Of a stretch of 5,018 nt of DNA, positions 1-5,018 are shown piece after piece. This DNA is from Candidatus Curtissbacteria bacterium RIFCSPLOWO2_01_FULL_38_11b (GTDB taxonomy: Bacteria; Patescibacteriota; Microgenomatia; Curtissbacterales; GWA2-41-24): assembly GCA_001774995.1 (NCBI GenBank), contig MFBO01000006.1:1317-6334 (forward strand). The letters are read 5' to 3'. The notes beneath the pieces were generated by a model that worked only from the letters and a program-made list of their open reading frames with translations, ran no database searches and was not told the DNA's origin. Position 1 is the first letter of the stretch, and each line of letters opens with the position of its first letter. A program made the position numbers and the translations under genes.

Positions 1-2
1 TG

Positions 3-1484
3 CTTTTAAACTACCTGGCATTTTTTGCACAGCCAAAGAATGTTGAAGCAGCCGGCACGCCAAAAATCGAACAGCAGATTAACATAATCGACCAGGAGTA
101 CTGCAGTACAACCGCGACGACATTTAAACCTGGTGACAATTCACTTGGCTTATTTAAGTGGGAAGCTACTAAGTTTTCAGACGTCAGCGCAGTTTATTTT
201 GAGGTTGTTGGGAAGACTGCAGGCGGAGCTTCAATTGCCGCTTTAATCGATTCAGGCGGGACTGAATTGACCCAGTCGGAAGTTGCATTGTCGGGTAGTA
301 GTTATACAAGAGTAAGAACTAATGATATCAAGAGTAATATTGTAAACGGAACGCAATATACCGTAAATATTTATAATAGTAATACGTCTCAACATTGTAT
401 CCAGGCTGCAAGACTGATTATATTGCAGGTTGGAAACAATAACGACAGCATTAAATTATCCCAAACTAATATTGAAGTAGGGGATGTTGAAGCAATAAGC
501 GGGACAACGTATGCCAATATACTTGATCCAAAGATATATTGTTACGGTACGACTTCAACAGGTACGACATGCGGCAATCAACTTACGACGGTGTTTTCCC
601 CCACACCTTCTGCTGTTTATTTTGAAGCAACAATTAAGGCAGGGACGAGCGGAACCACCAATGCTCAGCTGGCAACGACAGGCGGAACAGCAGTAATCAA
701 TAGTCCAATTTCTACTACCAGTACCAGTTATACGCTGGTTAGAAGCGGTGATATCTCATCTAACATTTCGGGAGGGACACAGTATGTTGTGCAAGTAAAA
801 AGAGCAACCGCAAACGGAAATATCGTAAATGCCAGATTAATTATTGAACAGGACGCGACAGTTAAGGGAGGAATAAAGGCTTTGGAAACAATGCAGATGT
901 ATAACAACCGGGAAATTTCATCGACAAGTCAGACAGCTGCCCGTAAAAATTTTGACAATTATTATGACGTAGACAATTTTTCTGGAACGATTAATAGATT
1001 TGCTGAATCAACGATGAGGGTTAGCGATGCACTGAACAATGCAACGGTTTTTACAAAGCTTTGTACCACTTCCGAAGCCGGTTGTAATACAGAAATCTCA
1101 ACCACTTCAGCTTCCGCAACCCGGGTAAGATCAGCCGCATTTACACCAACTGATAATAACAATTATGATTCATACATTAGATGTCAGTCGGATGGGGGCG
1201 ATTGCAGCAGCAATTCTAAAACCGGGTATTCAGATTCTGACTCTTGGATGGTTATTCAACTTTCCTCTCTTCCGGTTCCGGAAGTTGCAATTTTGGCGCT
1301 TCCTATGATGTTTGCCATTCCAAAGATCATAAGTTGGTGGAAGGAAAACAAGGGCAGGAGAAGAGAAGCTCTCAAGCAATTAATAATCACCATAATTCAA
1401 TTGATTAAATTAAAAGTTAATATAATTGTGAGAAGATTTACGATTTTTCATAAATTTGACGTTATCCCAAAAAGATTCTTATGA
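3..1484 (+). CDS. Secreted repeat-containing surface protein with C-terminal exosortase-type sorting signal (5' partial)
   Basis: The frame is open from base 3, so the start lies upstream; the TTG at 267 is internal. 493 residues are visible. The first ones (LLNYLAFFAQPKNVEAAG) look like the end of a signal peptide with a possible cleavage site near VEA-AG, so little is missing. The body is Thr/Ser/Asn-rich and beta-strand-like, with tandem repeats. Residues 64-142 and 205-283 share VYFE, a TSYT.VRS.DI.SNI-like stretch, GTQY.V and ARLII.Q at identical spacing, and a degenerate third copy ends near SWMVIQ (414-419). Eight cysteines are visible, mostly in close pairs. At the C-terminus, VPEV (residues 425-428) is followed by a hydrophobic helix to about residue 445 and then a Lys/Arg cluster ending RRR (454). 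This is the architecture of PEP-CTERM-like sorting signals. An exosortase gene overlaps the stop, so this is probably its substrate. A further 39 residues after the basic cluster are unusual. The function of the mature protein is not recognisable; a surface, pilus-like or adhesive role is only a guess. Confidence 0.8.
   Translation, partial: LLNYLAFFAQPKNVEAAGTPKIEQQINIIDQEYCSTTATTFKPGDNSLGLFKWEATKFSDVSAVYFEVVGKTAGGASIAALIDSGGTELTQSEVALSGSSYTRVRTNDIKSNIVNGTQYTVNIYNSNTSQHCIQAARLIILQVGNNNDSIKLSQTNIEVGDVEAISGTTYANILDPKIYCYGTTSTGTTCGNQLTTVFSPTPSAVYFEATIKAGTSGTTNAQLATTGGTAVINSPISTTSTSYTLVRSGDISSNISGGTQYVVQVKRATANGNIVNARLIIEQDATVKGGIKALETMQMYNNREISSTSQTAARKNFDNYYDVDNFSGTINRFAESTMRVSDALNNATVFTKLCTTSEAGCNTEISTTSASATRVRSAAFTPTDNNNYDSYIRCQSDGGDCSSNSKTGYSDSDSWMVIQLSSLPVPEVAILALPMMFAIPKIISWWKENKGRRREALKQLIITIIQLIKLKVNIIVRRFTIFHKFDVIPKRFL
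192..851 (+). repeat. Two tandem protein repeats (period 141 residues) within the surface protein
   Basis: The repeat is visible in translation. Unit 1 spans bases 192-428 (VYFEVVGK to ARLIILQ) and unit 2 spans 615-851 (VYFEATIK to ARLIIEQ). In both, the V of VYFE and the A of ARLII are exactly 72 residues apart, and the units are offset by 141 residues. Shared inner positions include SSYTRVRTNDIKSNI against TSYTLVRSGDISSNI, and GTQYTV against GTQYVV. A third, eroded unit (about 1005-1262) keeps ISTTSASATRVRSA and a SWMVIQ strand. These are probably beta-sandwich domains, though the fold is inferred. The DNA is only partly similar, so the duplication is old. Confidence 0.75.
1275..1364 (+). 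other. C-terminal protein-sorting signal (VPEV - hydrophobic helix - basic cluster)
   Basis: These codons encode VPEV, a hydrophobic stretch (AILALPMMFAIPKIISWW) and then KENKGRRR. Tripartite C-terminal signals of this kind (short motif, one membrane helix, Arg/Lys cluster) are the known recognition elements for exosortases and archaeosortases. The motif is VPEV and not the canonical VPEP, as expected for a non-proteobacterial variant with its own cognate enzyme. The exosortase-family gene directly downstream supports this reading. Confidence 0.72.
1421..1426 (+). promoter_or_regulatory. Possible -10 box (TATAAT) ahead of the exosortase gene
   Basis: A perfect TATAAT lies 54 bases before the exosortase ATG, inside the AT-rich region that encodes the last residues of the surface protein. 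The best -35-like hexamer, TTGATT at 1401-1406, has a spacer of only 14 bases, which is too short for a good sigma-70 promoter. TATAAT also occurs easily by chance in AT-rich DNA. It could be an internal promoter for the exosortase, but the support is weak. Confidence 0.2.
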
Positions 1485-2056
1485 GCGATTTAATTTTGCG
1501 CGAAAAAAATAGATTCTCGTCGCTATTTTTGATGGTGGCTCTTTTGTTGATGGTAATTCCCTTCATTTCTACTTTTAATGAGTTTTTGACTAAAATTCTT
1601 TTAAACTTTAAGCTTTACGCACTTCTTGAGAGCGTCGTGGTTCCTTATGAAGCCAAAGTGGTTGCCGGTTTTTATAATATGCTTGGAATAACAGCTGCTG
1701 CCAACAATTACGGAGTCTGGGTTAAAAATATGTATCTGGAAATCCAGTGGAACTGTTTGGGCTGGCAATCGGTGGTTCTTTTAATTGCATCTTATATTAC
1801 GGGTTTTCAGGGTAAATTTACCTTAAGTTCGCGAATTGAAGTGATAATCATCGGGTTTATGGGAGTATATTTAATAAATATGTTCAGGATTTTGATTGTC
1901 GGGTTATTAGCTACTTTTTGGGGCAAATACGCAGCTTTTATATTTCATGACTGGCTTTCTTTGGTTTTTGTAATCGGCTGGTTTTTTGCCTATTGGTGGT
2001 TCAGCTATTCCTTCGTACTTGAGGAAGAGCAAGGTGTAAAATACAAATCAGCTTAA
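1481..2056 (+). CDS. Exosortase/archaeosortase family protein
   Basis: This 191-residue polytopic membrane protein belongs to the exosortase/archaeosortase family: membrane-embedded cysteine enzymes that process C-terminal PEP-CTERM-like signals, removing the signal helix and often transferring the protein to another anchor. The conserved family residues are visible in order: Cys92 in WNCLGWQS (the C-x-G motif), Arg136 in NMFRI and His156 in FHDW. Hydrophobic segments fall at roughly 13-33, 52-72, 95-110, 119-146 and 150-180, with the catalytic residues at the ends of the later helices. The length fits the small core form without extra domains. The ATG overlaps the upstream stop as ATGA and lacks a Shine-Dalgarno, suggesting translational coupling to the surface protein that carries the sorting signal. 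The hydrolase gene follows 9 bases after its TAA. The exact subfamily cannot be assigned from the sequence alone. Confidence 0.92.
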   Translation: MSDLILREKNRFSSLFLMVALLLMVIPFISTFNEFLTKILLNFKLYALLESVVVPYEAKVVAGFYNMLGITAAANNYGVWVKNMYLEIQWNCLGWQSVVLLIASYITGFQGKFTLSSRIEVIIIGFMGVYLINMFRILIVGLLATFWGKYAAFIFHDWLSLVFVIGWFFAYWWFSYSFVLEEEQGVKYKSA

Positions 2057-2065
2057 TCAGCGTTC

Positions 2066-2677
2066 ATGAATTACTGGAAAAGAGCATTAAGTATCAATAT
2101 TAAAATTATTTTAACTTTAATATTATTATTGTTGATTTTTTTAATTAGTCCCGTTGGCAGGCCGGCTTATAAAGCATTTCTTTTGGTTTCGGAGTCTGTG
2201 CCGAATTTTCCCATTAAACCCCTAAATTTACTGACCAAGAATCCTAGAGTTGAACAAATTGAATTTAGGCTGGAAAACAAGAATGTGAATGCTGCCTTAT
2301 ATAGGCCGGCAGTGGAGGGGAAGCATCCGGCCATAATTTTTACATTAGGAATTTTATTTAGCCGCGATAATCCAAATGTTGTTAAATTTGCTCAAGCTTT
2401 AGCCAGAACCGGTTATGTGGTATTGGTGCCGGATTTGCCGGATTTTTTAACCGGGTTTGTCTGGACTGATTCTATTGATACATTAATTGCCTCTGTTGAA
2501 TATTTAGACGGCCAAGAATTCGTTAATAAAGACAAAATAGGATTTACCGGTTTTTGTGTGGGCGGATCGGCGGCGATTATAGCTTCTGAAAATGAGAAGA
2601 TTGCCAAAAAGTTAATTTTATTGCCACTATTTCCCCATATTATGATCTTATATCTTTATCGGAAGCTGTTATTCTAA
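2066..2677 (+). CDS. Membrane-anchored dienelactone-hydrolase-like alpha/beta hydrolase, N-terminal part (frameshifted)
   Basis: This reads as 203 residues, but only about the first 182 belong to the protein; the last 20 or so (LILLPLFPHIMILYLYRKLLF) are out-of-frame read-through. An N-terminal anchor (about residues 11-29, rich in Ile/Leu) is followed by an extracytoplasmic alpha/beta-hydrolase core. HPAIIFTLG is an early strand, GYVVLVPDLPD precedes the nucleophile region, and GFCVGG (162-167) is the nucleophile elbow with Cys164. A Cys nucleophile in G-x-C-x-G is typical of dienelactone hydrolase relatives. This part has no catalytic Asp or His; both lie downstream in the other frame. With a one-base correction near 2606, the gene runs 2066-3210 and encodes 381 residues with Cys164, Asp320 and His350. 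The substrate is unknown; a carboxylic ester or lactone is the family expectation. It lies 9 bases after the exosortase gene, so co-transcription is likely. Confidence 0.8.
   Translation: MNYWKRALSINIKIILTLILLLLIFLISPVGRPAYKAFLLVSESVPNFPIKPLNLLTKNPRVEQIEFRLENKNVNAALYRPAVEGKHPAIIFTLGILFSRDNPNVVKFAQALARTGYVVLVPDLPDFLTGFVWTDSIDTLIASVEYLDGQEFVNKDKIGFTGFCVGGSAAIIASENEKIAKKLILLPLFPHIMILYLYRKLLF
2606..2611 (+). other. Frameshift site in the hydrolase gene (A5G run)
   Basis: Upstream coding is in the frame of 2066; downstream coding is in the frame of 3210, a -1 shift. Stops limit the switch to between 2596 (just after a TGA in the downstream frame) and 2674 (just before the TAA of the upstream frame). 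The AAAAAG run at 2606-2611 is the most likely spot. One extra A would read through as IAKKVNFIATISPYYD and join the two parts seamlessly. Possible causes are a one-base sequencing or assembly error, a recent mutation, or slippage on the A run. A classic seven-base X-XXY-YYZ slippery site is not present. Confidence 0.75.
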
Positions 2678-3210
2678 AACAGGCCAAAGTTGATGACGAA
2701 GAGTTTATAACATGGCGGCCTGCAAAGCTTAGCACTGAGACTGTTCAAAAAGGTTTTATTAATTATGTGCCGGACGAAAAAGAACGGATTCTTTTACAAG
2801 CTTATTTTTTAGAAAAAAGGGAAATACCCAAGGATCAATTTGAGAATTTTTCCCAAGATGCTAAAGCAATTTATAATTTTTTATCTAATTCCAGCTGGCA
2901 AAATTTAGATAAAGTTTGGCGTGATTTTCCGCAAGAAGGTAAGGATATGTTGATTAAGCTTTCTCCCAGTACAAATATAAAACAACTTAAGGCCAAGCTT
3001 TTTATTTTAAATGATAAAAAGGATACTTTTGTGCCTAAAAATGAAAGCAGAAATTTGGTTGGCAGCCTTCCCAAAACCCAAGTATATTTTAGGGAAATAG
3101 ATTCTTTCGAACATGTCAACCCGGCAACAAATTTGCCGCGCTGGGCAGCAATTAGGCAAATTGTGCAATTAGGGCGTTATTTATATAATGTGATGCTTGA
3201 GACTAGTTAA
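2611..3210 (+). pseudogene. Dienelactone-hydrolase-like alpha/beta hydrolase, C-terminal part (frameshifted remainder)
   Basis: About 199 codons continue the hydrolase in the -1 frame, from VNFIATISPYYD to the TAA at 3208-3210. It has no start or ribosome site of its own at the beginning; the first plausible internal start, GTG at 2767, would cut into the domain, so this is not a separate gene. It contains a lid-like helical insertion (about 2690-2960), then the strand KLFILNDKKDTFVP with the putative catalytic Asp (codon 3022) and SFEHVNP with the catalytic His (codon 3112). These spacings are normal for alpha/beta hydrolases. The frame is clean for 200 codons and keeps the catalytic residues, which argues against old decay. 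Whether the gene is truly broken depends on whether the single-base difference at the A5 run is real. Confidence 0.75.
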
Positions 3211-3300
3211 AGTTTATTTTTTAAAATTGGATAGATATTTGAAACTGATAAGTTTAAGATTTGCGTTAGTTTTTAAACATTAGATTTCAGACAGTTGTTC
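3211..3300 (+). other. Spacer between the hydrolase and acyltransferase genes
   Basis: This is the longest gap between genes in the window, 90 AT-rich bases. I see no convincing hairpin with a T-tract and no well-spaced -35/-10 pair. There is no Shine-Dalgarno before the ATG at 3301. It probably separates two transcription units and may hold the promoter of the acyltransferase gene, but nothing specific can be pointed to. Confidence 0.4.
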
Positions 3301-4152
3301 ATGAGGGAAATTTATAAAGCTACAGAACGAGCGTTTTTATCTATACCTGAGGAGTTTCGTGACTTAATAACAATAAGGATGGCCGAGTACTGGCTACAGT
3401 CTGGTTTTGGTCACAGTTTTATAACAAATAAAGGTAGATGGTGGGGAAGAAAAATTATGGATTGTTGGTTGCAAGGGGAACCAACACCTTTATCTCGATT
3501 TGCCGAAGGTTTATTCGATGGACTTAGATTTAATTTTGAAGGGGAGGACAAATTGGTTTCCGAAAGGGCAGAAATATTAGTAGTTAATGAACCAAACACC
3601 GGTTGTTTGAGAGGGAATTGGGTAAGATTTATGGTTAATTTAGCAGTTGCAAGAGCCAGAGATTTTAAAGGGAATTTCGAAGCCCGGTGGGTCCAGGGAG
3701 AGGTTTCTGATCATCCAATTTTTGCCCATACTCCTATTGGGGTACAAAGAAGGCGACTTTCTAAGATGATACATAATAGCTGTAATACAATTTTGGTTGA
3801 TTCTACTGCAGATCAGAGGAAAAATATTAAAGCCGTCATGCATATGAAACAGCATTTAGATGCCGATGGTGTTTTAGTTGTTTGTCCTGAAGGGAATGAT
3901 CATAGTGCTTTAAATAGAGGGAAAAAGGAAGTAGGAGAAATGCTTTTGTTATTAAAGAAGAAAGCTAAGGCATCAATTCGTCCTGTAGCTGCTTGGGATA
4001 AGGGAAATAGTCTCAACTTGAATTTCGGGGAAGAGATAGTGAATGATGTTTCGTTAACTGATGGGCAAAGAATGGCAGATCTTGTAATGTTTAACGTAGC
4101 AAAACTTTTGCCCGAAGAAAAAAGAGGAGTTTATAGACATTTAGAACAATGA
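3301..4152 (+). CDS. PlsC-like (lysophospholipid) acyltransferase family protein, divergent
   Basis: The ATG at 3301 is preferred over the in-frame TTG at 3295, giving 283 residues. The protein resembles the PlsC/LPLAT acyltransferase fold, whose members transfer acyl chains from acyl-CoA or acyl-ACP to glycerolipids or other acceptors at the inner face of the membrane. The best evidence is GVLVVCPEGND (residues 190-200), matching motif III (FPEGT) in the usual strand context. It is followed by ASIRPVAAWD (the VPV-type strand) and NLNFGEEI (the I-x-I/F-G-x-P/E strand). RFNFEGEDKL...EILVVNEPNTG (77-101) matches the strand before motif I, but the NHxxxxD catalytic pair is replaced there by NEPNTG. 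No transmembrane segment is evident, so it is probably soluble or peripheral. The stop overlaps the next start as ATGA, tying it to a polytopic membrane protein. The family call is moderately sure; activity and substrate are not. Confidence 0.65.
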   Translation: MREIYKATERAFLSIPEEFRDLITIRMAEYWLQSGFGHSFITNKGRWWGRKIMDCWLQGEPTPLSRFAEGLFDGLRFNFEGEDKLVSERAEILVVNEPNTGCLRGNWVRFMVNLAVARARDFKGNFEARWVQGEVSDHPIFAHTPIGVQRRRLSKMIHNSCNTILVDSTADQRKNIKAVMHMKQHLDADGVLVVCPEGNDHSALNRGKKEVGEMLLLLKKKAKASIRPVAAWDKGNSLNLNFGEEIVNDVSLTDGQRMADLVMFNVAKLLPEEKRGVYRHLEQ

Positions 4153-5018
4153 TCGATTACCAGGTAAAAGAATATTCTTCAAATGTTTTAGTATCGGCTT
4201 TAATTGCTTTTCTATTATTTGGACTTTTTTACTTATTTTTTGGGAACACTATCGCAATTTGGTCAGCGATAGCAGTTATTGGGATGCCTCATTTTATATT
4301 TGCAACTGTTGGATATCTAGCCTCGAATCCTAAAAAATTTCTGCTGCAGTTTGAGCTGGCATTTTTTTTCGGGTTATTTTTGGCGTTCATATACTATACA
4401 AAGATCCCAAATGCTTTGGCACCATTTATTTTTCTGGCATATTTTATGTGGCATTTAATGATTAATGAGCAAATGTTTGAATCGACAATCGCAACAGGTT
4501 ATGAAAAATGGCAAAACAAATGGCCGATTGTAATATCTTGGGGATCAATTCTGTTAGTAATCGCATCTTTGGGGATAGCAGCCTATTATCAAATTGGGAT
4601 CAATAACCTTTATTTATTGTATGGATTGTGGACGTTGATATTTGTCTTATTTTTTTCAATTGCACTGTCAATTCTTAGGTCTCAGAATCAAAATAAGGTA
4701 CCCTGGGGATTTTTATTTATTTTTATTGTGCTTTTGGTACCTGCAATTCTACTGTTTATCAGAGTTTGGCAGGGAGTTGCATACGCCCCGCCGGTATTTT
4801 TGGCGCTTTTTCATTTTGTTTCCTGGTATGTTTTTTACACCAAAAGGCTTAGAAAATATCCCAGAACAATTCAGGAATTTGGTGTTAAAAAGCTAATTTA
4901 TAGCTGGAAAAACAGTGCCAGAATGTTTTGGCTCTATATTTTAGTATTGCAAAGTATTTGGGTGATTTTTTTATTAATTTACCTGTATTATCCTAACCAA
5001 TCTTTAAAATCGGCAACC
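4149..5018 (+). CDS. Polytopic membrane protein of unknown family (3' partial)
   Basis: The frame opens with the ATG of an ATGA overlap with the acyltransferase stop and stays open for all 290 codons to the window end. It is strongly hydrophobic, rich in Phe, Leu, Ile, Trp and Tyr, with about eight or nine membrane helices (roughly 14-33, 38-58, 66-82, 88-106, 126-147, 152-174, 186-206, 213-231, 258-281). A basic segment follows the eighth helix (TKRLRKYPR, 231-239). Histidines sit inside or at the edges of helices: GMPHFIF (His48), MWHLMINE (His102) and LFHFVSWY (His222). Intramembrane histidines like these occur in metal- or haem-binding membrane enzymes, but I do not recognise the family. 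The overlap with the acyltransferase suggests a shared role in lipid or envelope modification, which is inference. Confidence 0.8.
   Translation, partial: MIDYQVKEYSSNVLVSALIAFLLFGLFYLFFGNTIAIWSAIAVIGMPHFIFATVGYLASNPKKFLLQFELAFFFGLFLAFIYYTKIPNALAPFIFLAYFMWHLMINEQMFESTIATGYEKWQNKWPIVISWGSILLVIASLGIAAYYQIGINNLYLLYGLWTLIFVLFFSIALSILRSQNQNKVPWGFLFIFIVLLVPAILLFIRVWQGVAYAPPVFLALFHFVSWYVFYTKRLRKYPRTIQEFGVKKLIYSWKNSARMFWLYILVLQSIWVIFLLIYLYYPNQSLKSAT

Noticed and set aside
511..696. 61-codon plus-strand open frame within the surface protein
   Set aside because: It is out of frame with the repeat-encoding gene and has no protein-like features.
962..1162. Minus-strand open frames (also 2413-2607, 2871-3119, 3411-3599, 3640-3855)
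   Set aside because: All lie antisense within well-supported genes, are short and have no recognisable domain or ribosome site.
267..1484. Start of the surface protein at TTG 267
   Set aside because: The same frame is open to base 3 and encodes the first repeat and a signal-peptide-like end, so 267 is internal.
2767..3210. A separate small gene starting at GTG 2767
   Set aside because: The frame extends upstream with hydrolase-like sequence and carries the Asp and His that complete the upstream nucleophile; it is the remainder of a frameshifted gene.
3295..3300. TTG start two codons before the acyltransferase ATG
   Set aside because: The ATG at 3301 is a stronger start codon and neither has a clear ribosome site.
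3211..3300. Terminator and promoter in the 90-base spacer
   Set aside because: T-runs and TTGAAA/TTGCGT hexamers are present, but no stable hairpin or properly spaced -10 partner could be found by eye.
4642..4896. 84-codon open frame inside the last gene
   Set aside because: It overlaps the continuous 290-codon membrane-protein frame and is a shadow in another frame.

Overview
The window is an AT-rich bacterial segment with every recognisable gene on the + strand and almost no space between genes. Stops include TGA used as a true terminator (genes 1 and 4), so the code looks standard. Clear Shine-Dalgarno sequences are missing at most starts. The compact layout, ATGA start/stop overlaps and an exosortase whose cysteine motif reads WNCLGWQS are compatible with a Candidate Phyla Radiation (Patescibacteria, for example Microgenomates-like) genome. 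That placement is inference; there is no marker gene here.

Layout: (1) 3-1484, the 3' part of a gene for a large secreted, Thr/Ser/Asn-rich, repeat-containing surface protein. It carries a C-terminal tripartite sorting signal: a VPEV motif, a hydrophobic helix and a Lys/Arg cluster. (2) 1481-2056, an exosortase/archaeosortase-family membrane protease/transpeptidase with Cys92, Arg136 and His156, overlapping gene 1 by four bases. (3) 2066-3210, a membrane-anchored dienelactone-hydrolase-like alpha/beta hydrolase that the sequence splits into two frames at an A5 run near 2606. The nucleophile lies in the first part and the Asp and His in the second. (4) 3301-4152, a divergent PlsC-like (lysophospholipid) acyltransferase. 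(5) 4149-5018, the start of a polytopic membrane protein of unknown family, overlapping gene 4 by four bases and running off the window.

Genes 1 and 2 look like a dedicated sortase-substrate pair: the surface protein is exported, then recognised through its C-terminal signal by the neighbouring exosortase and processed at the membrane. The hydrolase follows only 9 bases later and may be co-transcribed. After a 90-base gap, the acyltransferase and polytopic membrane protein form a second tightly coupled pair, probably for lipid or envelope modification. No tRNA, rRNA, CRISPR array or insertion sequence was recognised.
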